Shown in pieces: positions 1 through 7,845 of a stretch of 31,914 nucleotides of DNA. A program made the translations under genes and the position numbers. Every line of letters begins with the position of its first letter. The first letter of the stretch is position 1. The DNA is from a virus: the IMG/VR virus record IMGVR_UViG_3300006413_000006, positions 1 through 31,914 of that record; one strand, given 5' to 3'. A model generated the notes under the pieces. That model saw only the letters and a list, made by a program, of their open reading frames with translations, did not search any database and was not told the DNA's origin.

Positions 1-125
1 CACAGCCCTACGTTGAAGAAGGTTTTGCAGCTTTAGATCGTACCCCAGAATGGTTTCAATGGGCCATGTACGCATCAATAGGGGCCTCTTTTGGTATTCG
101 TGGAATAAAAGGTATTAAGAAATGA
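1..125 (+). CDS. C-terminal end of a probable holin (partial)
   Basis: An open frame enters from the left edge, with codons from base 3, and ends at TGA 123-125. The last 40 residues are visible and end in a short hydrophobic stretch (WFQWAMYASIGASFG) followed by a basic tail (IRGIKGIKK). The stop overlaps the lysozyme start as ATGA, so the two genes are translationally coupled. A small membrane protein directly before an endolysin is the classical place for a holin, and the tail resembles the end of 3TM-type phage holins as I remember them. The N-terminus and most membrane segments lie outside the window, so the call rests mainly on context. Confidence 0.45.
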   Translation, partial: QPYVEEGFAALDRTPEWFQWAMYASIGASFGIRGIKGIKK

Positions 126-562
126 TCATAGAAGAATTAAGAAAAGAAATAGAAATCGATGAAGGATGCAAGTACGAAATCTATCTCGATCATCTTGGTT
201 TGCCTACTTTTGGTATTGGCCACCTCGTTTTGGATTCTGATCCTGAGAGCGGAGCAGAAGTCGGAACTCCTGTATCAGAAGATAGAGTGTCAGAGTGTTT
301 TGATAAAGATGTACACACAGTGCTTTCCGACTGTGAAAAACTGTACGAAGACTTCTCCGAACTCCCTGAAGAAGTGCAAAGAATTATTGCAAACATGATG
401 TTTAATATGGGCTACCCAAGGCTAAGTAAATTTCGTGGAATGAAAGCAGGGGTAGATGCTAGAGACTGGAATAAAGCCGCAGATGAGATGGTCGACTCAC
501 GTTGGTATAAACAAGTAACTAACCGTGCTGAACGTCTCGTTCAGCGGATGAGATCGGTCTAA
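122..562 (+). CDS. Endolysin, T4-type lysozyme (GH24 muramidase)
   Basis: A 146-residue protein with the T4 lysozyme layout. It has IDEG with Glu14, YLDHLG with Asp23, and TFGIGHL with Thr29. The spacing equals that of Glu11-Asp20-Thr26 in T4 lysozyme, so the catalytic triad is intact. The C-terminal half has the family pattern NMMFNMG near residues 91-97 followed by a W-rich helix. It would hydrolyse the beta-1,4 MurNAc-GlcNAc bond of peptidoglycan at the end of infection. There is no signal peptide, so release should depend on the holin just upstream, whose stop codon overlaps this start. Its last 44 bases overlap the convergent regulator gene on the minus strand. Confidence 0.9.
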   Translation: MIIEELRKEIEIDEGCKYEIYLDHLGLPTFGIGHLVLDSDPESGAEVGTPVSEDRVSECFDKDVHTVLSDCEKLYEDFSELPEEVQRIIANMMFNMGYPRLSKFRGMKAGVDARDWNKAADEMVDSRWYKQVTNRAERLVQRMRSV

Positions 563-743
563 TACTCAACTCATAACCCATATTACCTAACACTTTATTA
601 AAGTTTTCTAAAGTAGGCTGACGCTGTTTAGCTTCCCAAGTGTATACTGTAATAACAGCTACACCTGTACCGTCACTTACCTCTCTTTGTGAATACCTGT
701 GTTTCGTTCTAAGGGTTTTAAACTCATCAACTAAATCAGCCAT
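519..743 (-). CDS. Small XRE-type helix-turn-helix regulator
   Basis: A protein of about 74 residues with a single XRE/Cro-like HTH: KTLRTKHRYSQREVSD, then GVAVITVYTWEAKQRQPT, then a hydrophobic helix (FNKVLGNMGYEL). This is the usual five-helix fold of small phage repressors and antitoxin-like regulators. I start it at the ATG at 743-741. An in-frame TTG at 752 would add three residues. The start lies inside the end of the minus-strand helicase gene, so the two are co-transcribed and probably coupled. The 3' end runs 44 bp into the lysozyme gene on the other strand. Its target is unknown. Candidates are the promoter-like and 7-mer repeat elements elsewhere in the window. Confidence 0.75.
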   Translation of the reverse strand: MADLVDEFKTLRTKHRYSQREVSDGTGVAVITVYTWEAKQRQPTLENFNKVLGNMGYELSIRPISSAERDVQHG

Positions 744-2176
744 TTCTTCCAATCTTCTTCCAATACTTGTGTTGCGATGTTAATCTTTTGACGTAGCGCA
801 CTTACTATTTTTTCATCTACAGTTTTACTTGCTATTAAGTCAACGTAGGTTACATTATTATTCTGGCCGATGCGGTGCGCTCGGTCCTCTGATTGTAATC
901 TTACTTCAAGATCGTAACTGTTACTATAATAAATTACTGTAGATGCGGCAGTAAGAGTTAACCCGTAACCACCAGTACGGGGCTGTCCTACAAAAAACCT
1001 TAGACTATCGTCTTCTTGAAAACGCCTAACGATTTCTTGTCTTTGTTCACCGTCCGTATCTCCGAAATAAGTCTCAACGGTACTCGAACCATAGACCTTG
1101 GTTATTTCATTTTTAATTGCTAATATATCGTGTCGATAGTTTGCCCAGATTATCGCTTTGCCATTTAGTTCTTCTAACACTAACATTAGTTCAGTTATAC
1201 GACTATTCGCTAATTCGACGATATTACCATCGTCTGTCGTAATAAACCCACAGCTAATTTGATGTAGACGAAGTAGTTGAGTAATAACTGCGTTAGCAGT
1301 AACTAACTCCATATCGCCTAATAGTGCAACAGCAGACTTTTTCATCTGGTTATAAACATTCTTCTGTTCAGGAGATAATTCAATATCACGTTTCGTATAA
1401 ATCTTATCTGGTAAGTCTAAACACTCTTCTTTAGTTACTCGATACGAATAAGGTCTAATAGAATCAGTTAGTTCATCAAGATTCCTAAATCCAAGTATTT
1501 GATTGTATTGGTGCGACCCTGCGTTACGTCTTATCATATCTGCATAACGAGTACAGAAAGCATAATAAGATTTAAAACCAAGAAGTTTTTCTCCAAGAAA
1601 CTGAAACTGAGCAAATAAATCTAAAGGTGTTTTCGTAATCGGAGACCCTGTAAGAATCCGTTTATAAGCGCAAAGTTTGGCTAAACGTATGGCTGCTTTT
1701 GTTCTTCTAGCCTTATGGTTTTTTATAACCGTAGACTCATCTATAACTATTAATGTCCTACCACCATGTGACTTTATAAATTTAGTCGCTACCTCTTCTG
1801 CTTTACCGCTGGATAAAGCCTCAATATTCATTACAAATATATGTAAGTTATCGTCGACTTTCCATATACTACGAATAGCATCTTTATGTTTATTAGTAAG
1901 CGGAGAAGCCCAATAAGCAAGTTTATATTTAACTTCATCTGATAAATGTGCTGGTATTTCTTTTTCTACCCAGTTTTTATAAACACCTTTTGGAGCAAAA
2001 ATCAATACAGAATTAATTAAATCTCTTTTATCTAAATATGAAATTGTATCAATTAAAACTTTAGACTTACCTGTACCCATATCCATGAGTAAAGCAAAAG
2101 ATTCACTATCGCACGATGCTTCGAGCGCAGACAGTTGATGAGCATAAGGTTTTGTTTTAAAAGTGAAATCAACCAT
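731..2176 (-). CDS. SNF2-type superfamily 2 DNA helicase/ATPase
   Basis: A 481-residue SF2 ATPase. Walker A is MGTGKSK (residues 33-39), preceded by a Q-motif-like YAHQ. The DEAD-type box is DEST (146-149), followed by a SAT-like LTGSPITKTP. The C-terminal RecA domain has GYGLTLTAAS and the arginine-finger motif RAHRIGQ (432-438), typical of SNF2 proteins. Phage homologues of this type are linked to replication, recombination or removal of DNA-bound proteins. The length fits the minimal helicase core with no accessory domain. It is the first gene of the only minus-strand operon in the window. A copy of the recurrent promoter-like element lies on the minus strand at about 2195-2218, and GGGG just before the ATG can serve as ribosome binding site. 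Confidence 0.9.
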   Translation of the reverse strand: MVDFTFKTKPYAHQLSALEASCDSESFALLMDMGTGKSKVLIDTISYLDKRDLINSVLIFAPKGVYKNWVEKEIPAHLSDEVKYKLAYWASPLTNKHKDAIRSIWKVDDNLHIFVMNIEALSSGKAEEVATKFIKSHGGRTLIVIDESTVIKNHKARRTKAAIRLAKLCAYKRILTGSPITKTPLDLFAQFQFLGEKLLGFKSYYAFCTRYADMIRRNAGSHQYNQILGFRNLDELTDSIRPYSYRVTKEECLDLPDKIYTKRDIELSPEQKNVYNQMKKSAVALLGDMELVTANAVITQLLRLHQISCGFITTDDGNIVELANSRITELMLVLEELNGKAIIWANYRHDILAIKNEITKVYGSSTVETYFGDTDGEQRQEIVRRFQEDDSLRFFVGQPRTGGYGLTLTAASTVIYYSNSYDLEVRLQSEDRAHRIGQNNNVTYVDLIASKTVDEKIVSALRQKINIATQVLEEDWKKWLI

Positions 2177-2194
2177 TAATTTCCCCTAGTAATT

Positions 2195-2218
2195 CTTACC
2201 TATATAATATAGTATAAA
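2195..2218 (-). promoter_or_regulatory. Predicted promoter of the minus-strand helicase operon
   Basis: On the minus strand this reads TATACTATATTATATAG followed by GTAAG, matching the core of the element repeated upstream of many plus-strand genes. It points toward the helicase start about 20 bp away, which supports reading the motif as directional. The upstream ATTTTG box is not clearly present in this copy. Confidence 0.55.
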
Positions 2219-2249
2219 TTTATAGTAAAGCTCAAGAAAGGAATAAGAG

Positions 2250-2840
2250 TTGACTACACAGGGTTATTCTTCTGCTGAAAAAATTTATAACGTTCGTATG
2301 GCTGGTCGCATTCGCAGACTACATATACGGCCTATGAACGGAGATGAACAAAACGTTGCGGCTCATACTTGGGGCGTAGCGATGATTCTTCTTGACCTTT
2401 TTCCTGATGTATCTAGAGAGGCTCTCGTTTTTACACTACGACATGATGTTCCAGAAGTTGTTACAGGGGATATTCCAGCTAACGTAAAGTGGGATAATCC
2501 TGAAATAGAAGAAACGTTGCAGAGAAGAGAAAAAAGGTTTTTAAAAGATATGGGTTGGCAACAAGAACATAAAGGTGCGCCATCTTATGATCGTGAAAAT
2601 CTTTATATACGAATAGCGGATAGAGTTGAACTGTTATTCTTTTGTTTTGAACAAATATACATGGGTAATTCTATGTTATTAGATGTTTGTCAAAATGTAG
2701 GAGAAAAAATATTAGACGATGTTGAGTTGCTTGATAAGGAATATCGTCCGATAGTTACAGACTACATCGACCAGTACAATGTTTATCTAGCAAGTAATTT
2801 TAGTAAGGAAAAACACTTCACACACGGCGGTTTATCATAA
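2250..2840 (+). CDS. HD-domain phosphohydrolase (YfbR-like 5'-deoxynucleotidase)
   Basis: A 196-residue HD-superfamily protein. Metal ligands are visible as NVAAHTW (His39), RHDVPEVVTGD (His65-Asp66, Glu69) and a later IADRVE. The arrangement HD-x2-E-x4-GD resembles YfbR, which removes phosphate from deoxynucleoside 5'-monophosphates. A phage may use it to shape the dNTP pool. This would fit the thymidylate-synthase-family enzyme and predicted base-modification genes downstream, but that link is inferred. The start is TTG at 2250, chosen because AAAGGA lies seven bases upstream. The next in-frame ATG would cut 16 residues. It is divergent from the helicase operon, with about 70 bp between them. 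Confidence 0.8.
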   Translation: MTTQGYSSAEKIYNVRMAGRIRRLHIRPMNGDEQNVAAHTWGVAMILLDLFPDVSREALVFTLRHDVPEVVTGDIPANVKWDNPEIEETLQRREKRFLKDMGWQQEHKGAPSYDRENLYIRIADRVELLFFCFEQIYMGNSMLLDVCQNVGEKILDDVELLDKEYRPIVTDYIDQYNVYLASNFSKEKHFTHGGLS

Positions 2841-2920
2841 TGTCATATGTTCTATCATACGATAGTTGTTAAAATAAAACAAGACGTTAACAACAGTATT
2901 ATGATATTATGAGATTATGA
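2835..2920. repeat. 7-mer repeats (TCATAAT / ATTATGA) and inverted repeats
   Basis: ATTATGA occurs at 2898, 2906 and 2914, exactly 8 bp apart. The reverse complement TCATAAT occurs at 2835. Between them lie two inverted repeats: CTATC/GATAG (2852-2865) and GTTGTTAA/TTAACAAC (2865-2894). A matching three-copy array in the opposite orientation lies at 18711-18737. This could be an operator cluster or part of a replication origin. The gap 2841-2989 has no credible gene. Confidence 0.55.
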
Positions 2921-2989
2921 CGAGCTTTATCAGGTAATTAAACTTTTAAAACTAGCCACAGCACTATAGGCTAAAAATAGGAGGCATTT

Positions 2990-3307
2990 ATGCCGAGAGT
3001 ATATCTTGTTCAGCAAGGTGCATTTAACCTCACTCCAGCAAAGAAGTGGGGTAGTGTAAGGGTATTAATGCCGCCAATGGTACAAATGTTATTTGACGAC
3101 CCTCTTATAGTTGATCAAATAGCTGATGGGTTACAAGACATAAAGCCAGAGGATTATCTTCTTTTGGCTGGAGATCCCGTCTTGATAGGTATCGTAACCG
3201 CAATAGCGGCTGATATGCTTGATGGCGAGATAAACCTGCTCAAGTGGGATAGGCAGGAAAAAGTATATCTCCCACTTCATCTTAGTCTTTATGGAGCAGT
3301 TAATTGA
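2990..3307 (+). CDS. Conserved-looking phage protein of unknown function
   Basis: A 105-residue protein I do not recognise. It begins MPRVYLVQQ and reads like a compact soluble alpha/beta protein, with a proline-rich turn (MPPM) near residue 28 and a hydrophobic helix (LIGIVTAIAADML) at about 64-76. The ribosome binding site AGGAGG, seven bases before the ATG, is one of the best in the window and suggests strong translation. It is the first gene of a unit that continues, with a TTGA stop/start overlap, into the next gene and then the putative ssDNA-binding protein. A role in replication is therefore plausible by position only. Confidence 0.8.
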   Translation: MPRVYLVQQGAFNLTPAKKWGSVRVLMPPMVQMLFDDPLIVDQIADGLQDIKPEDYLLLAGDPVLIGIVTAIAADMLDGEINLLKWDRQEKVYLPLHLSLYGAVN

Positions 3308-3873
3308 ATAAAGACACTTTTCTCGATGACATCCTCGGGGGCGAGGCAATAAACTCCCTAGCAGTCGAGGCTACCGATGGTGAAATCCGTCGCATAGCTG
3401 AGTTGGCTAATAAACAACTCGATCTTGAGCGAAGCGTAGCGTCGCTTGAGGAAACGCTGAAAGCAGAAAAAGAGAAGCTCCGTGTTGTACAAGAACACGA
3501 TCTTCCTGATGCTTTAGCCGAAGCTGGTATTTCAGAGATGAAATTAGCAGACGGCTCTAGGGTAAAAGCTGAACCCTTTGTAAACGCCCACATTAGTAAA
3601 GCGAATGTAGATAAAGCTCACGAATGGCTTATCAACAACGGTTTCGGTGAACTAATAAAGCGTGAGGTTGTAGCTAAATTTGGTCGAGGCGATAATAAGT
3701 TTGAAAAAGCTAAAGCGGCTTTGATAGCTGAAGGTATTGTTCCCGACACAAAAGAAGCTGTTCATCACCAGACGCTCAAAGCATTTGCAAAAGAACAAAT
3801 AGAAAAAGGTACGGATATACCTGAAAAATTGTTCGGTTTGTACTCTGGGTTTAAAACTAAAATCTCTAAATAG
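3304..3873 (+). CDS. Uncharacterised coiled-coil protein of the replication module
   Basis: A 189-residue protein with a predicted coiled coil at about residues 30-62 (heptad-like LDLERSVASLEETLKAEKEKL). A basic alpha/beta region follows (LADGSRVKAEPF, IKREVVAKFGRG), then a lysine-rich C-terminus. The start is TTG at 3304, overlapping the previous stop as TTGA, with GGAG seven bases upstream. The next ATG is far inside, so TTG is needed for the coiled coil. It is followed after nine bases by the putative ssDNA-binding protein and preceded by another unknown protein. Co-transcription suggests a helper in DNA replication or recombination. I do not recognise the family. Confidence 0.78.
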   Translation: MNKDTFLDDILGGEAINSLAVEATDGEIRRIAELANKQLDLERSVASLEETLKAEKEKLRVVQEHDLPDALAEAGISEMKLADGSRVKAEPFVNAHISKANVDKAHEWLINNGFGELIKREVVAKFGRGDNKFEKAKAALIAEGIVPDTKEAVHHQTLKAFAKEQIEKGTDIPEKLFGLYSGFKTKISK

Positions 3874-3882
3874 GAGGCCAGT

Positions 3883-4674
3883 ATGGCTACAAAACAAGTC
3901 GCTGTTAAACAGCAATCATCCGCAGTTGCAGTAGTCGATGACGATCTGCTTAATCTTGGTACAGGTCTGGAGGATACATCCTCTGACGATTTTGCCATTC
4001 CGTTTCTTCAGATGCTTCAGGCTCTTAGCCCACAGCTAAATAAAAACGATGGTAAATATATCAAAGGTGCTGAGCAAGGTAACATCTATAACACTGTCAC
4101 TGGAGATGTTACCGATGGTGACGAGGGCTTAATTGTTGTTCCCTGTTACTACAATAAAAAGTATCTTGAGTGGTCACCTCGTGAAAGCGGTGGTGGTCTT
4201 GTGAATACACACGATAGCCGTGATATCCTTGCGCAGTGTGTAAAGAACGATAGGGGTCAGTTTGTTCTCCCTAATCAAAACTATATAGCTGAGACGGCTC
4301 ACTTCTACGTTATGATTTGTAACGAAGACGAAACTGAATGGACGCAAGCGGTAATAGCTATGACATCTACTCAGCTTACGAAAGCTCGTAAGTGGGTAAG
4401 TCAGATGAAACAGCGGAGAGCACAAAACTCTGCAGGAGCTATGGTCGAAGCACCTATGTTCTTGTTTAAATATCGGCTTAAAACCGTAGCTGAGCAAAAC
4501 GATCGTGGTTCTTGGTACGGTTGGTCTATCGGCTTAGAGGGTCAGGCTAGTAATAAAGCTATGATCCTCGAGGGTGCTAACTTCCTCAAAATGATTAAGT
4601 CTGGGGATGTACAAGCTAAAAATCCTGATGCAGATGGTGCTGTAGAAGATACAGACAACTCTGCTCCTTTCTAA
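3883..4674 (+). CDS. Putative single-stranded DNA-binding protein
   Basis: A 263-residue soluble protein. The core (about 40-240) is rich in beta-type segments with aromatic residues (VVPCYYNKKYLEW, FLFKYRLKTV, SWYGWSIGL). The C-terminus (PDADGAVEDTDNSAPF) is acidic and ends in phenylalanine, as in T7 gp2.5 and bacterial SSB tails that recruit replication partners. Position just before the primase and helicase agrees. I am not certain of the family: no classic OB-fold signature can be proven by eye. AGGAGG lies before the ATG and a strong terminator follows the gene, so this protein may be made in large amounts. Confidence 0.5.
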   Translation: MATKQVAVKQQSSAVAVVDDDLLNLGTGLEDTSSDDFAIPFLQMLQALSPQLNKNDGKYIKGAEQGNIYNTVTGDVTDGDEGLIVVPCYYNKKYLEWSPRESGGGLVNTHDSRDILAQCVKNDRGQFVLPNQNYIAETAHFYVMICNEDETEWTQAVIAMTSTQLTKARKWVSQMKQRRAQNSAGAMVEAPMFLFKYRLKTVAEQNDRGSWYGWSIGLEGQASNKAMILEGANFLKMIKSGDVQAKNPDADGAVEDTDNSAPF

Positions 4675-4684
4675 ATATAAATCG

Positions 4685-4712
4685 AGGGGGCGGTGTATCA
4701 CTGCCCCCTTTT
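4685..4712 (+). terminator. Rho-independent terminator
   Basis: A ten-pair GC-rich stem (GGGGGCGGTG with CACTGCCCCC, one G-T pair) closes a three-base loop and is followed by TTTT. It ends the unit 2990-4674. Confidence 0.85.
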
Positions 4713-4735
4713 CTCTCCATTAGAAAGGATAAGGT

Positions 4736-6268
4736 ATGACAACTAAAGATTTTGCTGAATTATTTTCAGGATTGCGATTAGCTTATGGAAGTTACCGACC
4801 AAATGAAGACAACGGTCCAGGAAAACAAAAAGGACAGTACAGGGTTGTATCTGAAGATATTGACGATGATCGTCTTATTGAACTTTGGGATAACCATTTA
4901 CGTGGGATTGAAAGTCTTGGCATCGTCCCCATTAGAGAAGATAATTCATGCGTGTGGGGTGCTATTGACATCGATACATACCCACTTAAACACGATGCTT
5001 TAGTTGAACGATTAGTAAAGCGTAACGAATTACCTTTCGTTGTTGCACGTTCAAAGTCTGGCGGTGCGCACGTCTTTTGTTTTGTTTCTGAACCAGTGTC
5101 TGCATCAACGATGCAAACTAAATTAAAAGAAATAGCTTCTGCACTTGGTTATGGAACGGCTGAGATTTTTCCAAAACAAACGAAGCTTTTGTTAGAAAAA
5201 GGTGATCGTGGGAATATTTTAAACATGCCCTACTTCGGAGGTAGTTCTTCAACAAGATACTGCCATAATGACGATGGCGAGGGTATACTCGATTTAGATG
5301 AATTTATAACGCATTGTAAATCTAAACAGATAACGAAACGTGAGTTAGAAAACCTTACAGCAAAAGCCATAAATACCGCTGACTCAGATCCTGATCTCGA
5401 AGGCTCACCACCGTGTTTACGTTCGCTGTGTGTTATGGGCTTTCCAGAAGGCACACGAAATAATGGTTTATTTGATTTAGGTGTGTTTGCTCGTAAGAAG
5501 TTTCAAGATAATTGGGAACGTAAAGTTGAAGAATTTAATTTCAAGTATATGAAACCACCACTAGGTGCGCAGGAAGTATTAACCGTTATCCGTGCTTTGA
5601 ATAATAAAGACTATCAGTATAAATGTAACGACCAGCCTATAGCTGCATTTTGTAATTCTTCTATCTGCCGTACTTGCGACTATGGTGTGGGTTCGTCAGG
5701 TGGTATGCCTCAGTTTGGTAATCTACAAAAACAGGATTCTACACCACCGATATGGTTCTTAGACGTAGAGGGTCATCGTATAGAACTGACTACTGAAGAA
5801 TTACAAAACCAAACTAAGTTTCAAAGACGGTGTATGGATGCTCTTAATTTTATGCCTCCAAGCCAAAAACAAAATAATTGGAGAAACATTATACAGCAGT
5901 TATTGGACGCTGTGTCGATTATCGAAGTGCCAAAAGATGTATCGGTAGAGGGTCAGTTTGAAGAACTGTTAGAAGCGTTTTGTACAGAGCGAGCGCAAGC
6001 TCAAAATCGAGATGAAATATTACTTGGTAAACCTTGGACAGAAGAAGGCAAAACATATTTTAGGTTAAAGGATTTACTTGAGTATTTTAGTAGGCAACAG
6101 TTTAGAGAGTATGGGAGAAACCACATTGCCGCTAGATTACGAGAAATGGGCGGTGATCACCACTTTTTTCATATTAAAAATAAAGGCGTAACTGTTTGGT
6201 ACATTCCTGAGTTTGCTTCTCAAGACAGCGGTTACGACCTTCCAGATATGAAAGATGAGCCGTTTTAA
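4736..6268 (+). CDS. Primase / primase-polymerase (AEP superfamily, TOTE-like)
   Basis: A 510-residue protein with an N-terminal archaeo-eukaryotic primase domain. The DxD metal motif is GAIDIDTY (Asp78, Asp80). The second motif is SKSGGAHV (Ser108 to His112). A conserved IFPKQTKL...GNILNMPYFGG region follows, as in TOTE-type and plasmid/phage PrimPol primases. Farther on, Cys297, Cys306, Cys311 and Cys314 (pattern C-x8-C-x4-C-x2-C) form a likely zinc or iron-sulphur site, a feature also known from primase C-terminal regions. The last 150 residues are probably a winged-helix-like region. It would lay down primers for the family A polymerase. It overlaps the next gene by one base (TAATG). Confidence 0.75.
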   Translation: MTTKDFAELFSGLRLAYGSYRPNEDNGPGKQKGQYRVVSEDIDDDRLIELWDNHLRGIESLGIVPIREDNSCVWGAIDIDTYPLKHDALVERLVKRNELPFVVARSKSGGAHVFCFVSEPVSASTMQTKLKEIASALGYGTAEIFPKQTKLLLEKGDRGNILNMPYFGGSSSTRYCHNDDGEGILDLDEFITHCKSKQITKRELENLTAKAINTADSDPDLEGSPPCLRSLCVMGFPEGTRNNGLFDLGVFARKKFQDNWERKVEEFNFKYMKPPLGAQEVLTVIRALNNKDYQYKCNDQPIAAFCNSSICRTCDYGVGSSGGMPQFGNLQKQDSTPPIWFLDVEGHRIELTTEELQNQTKFQRRCMDALNFMPPSQKQNNWRNIIQQLLDAVSIIEVPKDVSVEGQFEELLEAFCTERAQAQNRDEILLGKPWTEEGKTYFRLKDLLEYFSRQQFREYGRNHIAARLREMGGDHHFFHIKNKGVTVWYIPEFASQDSGYDLPDMKDEPF

Positions 6269-7773
6269 TGTCTAGAGACCCCAGCACATGGTCAATTATT
6301 CTTGGTCCACCAGGAACGGGCAAGACTACAACTATTTTAAATTTGATAGAAATGGAAATGGAGCGTGGTACACCACCTGATCGTATAGGTTACTTCGCAT
6401 TTACGAAAAAGGCTTCGGAAGAAGGTCGTGACCGTACGATAGAACGATTTGGTTTACACGAAAAAGAAGTTCCAAATTTTAGAACGCTACATTCTTTATG
6501 TCACCGTATGCTAGGCTTATCACGTTCTTCTGTTCTTAACGGTACATCTATAAAAGAGTTTAACGACATTATGGGTCTGCGTTTATCTTCTACAGTATCT
6601 TTAGAAGAGGGATCAGTATCCTTATTATCAAAAGATGATAGGCTAAGTTTTATTGAGGGTTTGTCTAGGTTACGTTGTGTTTCGTTACGAGAACAATGGC
6701 ATGAACATTACGATGAAGATATAGATTGGTTTGCTTTAGAACGTTTCCAAAAAGGGTTAGCTCATTTTAAAGAAGCGAGGGGTCTACATGATTTTACAGA
6801 CATGTTAGATTTATGTGTACGCAAACAACTTGCACCTAAATTAGATGTAATGTTTGTTGACGAAGCGCAAGACCTCAGTCCATTACAATGGCGATTAGTA
6901 GAACTGCTTGCAGAAAATTCTGAGCGAGTCTACATCGCTGGCGATGACGATCAAGCCATTTTTAGATGGGCAGGGGCAGACGTGGAACACCTCGTTTCGA
7001 TCAGCAAAGAAAACGCTCGTGTCTTGGATCAAAGTTATCGCATTCCTAGAACTGTTCATAAAATAGCTGACTCCATAATACGCCGTGTCAAGACACGCAC
7101 AGATAAAACTTGGAATGCGAGGCATGAGGAAGGCAAGGTCATCAGCGAAGCAAGTTTCGAGCATGTAGATCTCTCCTCTGGTGAGTGGTTAATCTTATCA
7201 CGTTCTAACTATTTATTAAATGAAATAGACGCACATTGTAGAGGTCTTGGTGTATATTTTGAAAGAAAAGGAACGCCATCTATTTCTGAAAAGAAGGTAA
7301 AAGCAGTACAAAACTGGGAAAGGTTAAGACGAGGTGATTTGCTTTATCCCGAAGATGCTACGTCAGCTATCTCTTTTATTAAAGAATCAAAGAAGAAGGT
7401 CTTTGAGCTTCTCGACCCGACGACGCAACTTACGTTAACAGAAGTACAACAAAAAGCACAGTTAGGTGAGCCAAGGATTTGGCACGATATGTTTGATGCG
7501 CTTTCTGTTCAAGAGCGTAGTTACATTCTTTCAATATTAAGACGAGGTGAAAAGATAACAAGAAAACCTCGCATCGGTTTATCTACAATACACTCAGCAA
7601 AAGGGGGAGAAGCTGATAACGTATTGTTGTTAACTGATATCCCACATAGAACTTGGAAAAGTTTCGAAAAGAACCCTGATGATGATACACGGGTCTTTTA
7701 TGTCGGACTAACAAGAGCAAAACAAAACTTGCATATCGTTCAGCCAATGACCACTAAATACTTCCCACTATAG
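6268..7773 (+). CDS. UvrD/Rep-like superfamily 1 DNA helicase
   Basis: A 501-residue SF1A helicase. Walker A is GPPGTGKTT (13-21). Motif Ia is FAFTKKA. Walker B is VDEAQD (Asp198-Glu199). Motif III is AGDDDQAIFRWAGAD (about 222-236). Motif IV is LDQSYR. Motif V is STIHSAKGGEAD (about 441). Motif VI is VFYVGLTRAKQNL (about 475). All helicase motifs are intact, with short accessory domains compared with E. coli UvrD (720 residues). No DnaB-type helicase is seen in the window, so this enzyme may be the main unwinding motor beside the primase. Its start overlaps the primase stop as TAATG, which makes a primase-helicase pair. Confidence 0.9.
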   Translation: MSRDPSTWSIILGPPGTGKTTTILNLIEMEMERGTPPDRIGYFAFTKKASEEGRDRTIERFGLHEKEVPNFRTLHSLCHRMLGLSRSSVLNGTSIKEFNDIMGLRLSSTVSLEEGSVSLLSKDDRLSFIEGLSRLRCVSLREQWHEHYDEDIDWFALERFQKGLAHFKEARGLHDFTDMLDLCVRKQLAPKLDVMFVDEAQDLSPLQWRLVELLAENSERVYIAGDDDQAIFRWAGADVEHLVSISKENARVLDQSYRIPRTVHKIADSIIRRVKTRTDKTWNARHEEGKVISEASFEHVDLSSGEWLILSRSNYLLNEIDAHCRGLGVYFERKGTPSISEKKVKAVQNWERLRRGDLLYPEDATSAISFIKESKKKVFELLDPTTQLTLTEVQQKAQLGEPRIWHDMFDALSVQERSYILSILRRGEKITRKPRIGLSTIHSAKGGEADNVLLLTDIPHRTWKSFEKNPDDDTRVFYVGLTRAKQNLHIVQPMTTKYFPL

Positions 7774-7776
7774 ATT

Positions 7777-7818
7777 ATTTTGTACTTGCTTTCGCACTAT
7801 ATCTAGTCTAGAATCTTT
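7777..7818 (+). promoter_or_regulatory. Predicted promoter, recurrent ATTTTG element
   Basis: ATTTTG at 7777 is followed at the family spacing by TTGCTT (-35 like, 7786-7791), then 17 bp, then TAGAAT (-10 like, 7809-7814). It shares the longer start ATTTTGTACTT with the copy at 19894. It precedes the gene at 7846. Confidence 0.5.
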
Positions 7819-7845
7819 AATATAGTAAGATAGATGGAGGGTATA

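Noticed and set aside
2955-2981. T7-like promoter core CACTATAGG upstream of the gene at 2990
   Set aside because: Only nine bases match, no T7-type RNA polymerase is seen, and the sequence aligns better with the core of the window's own TACTATA element.
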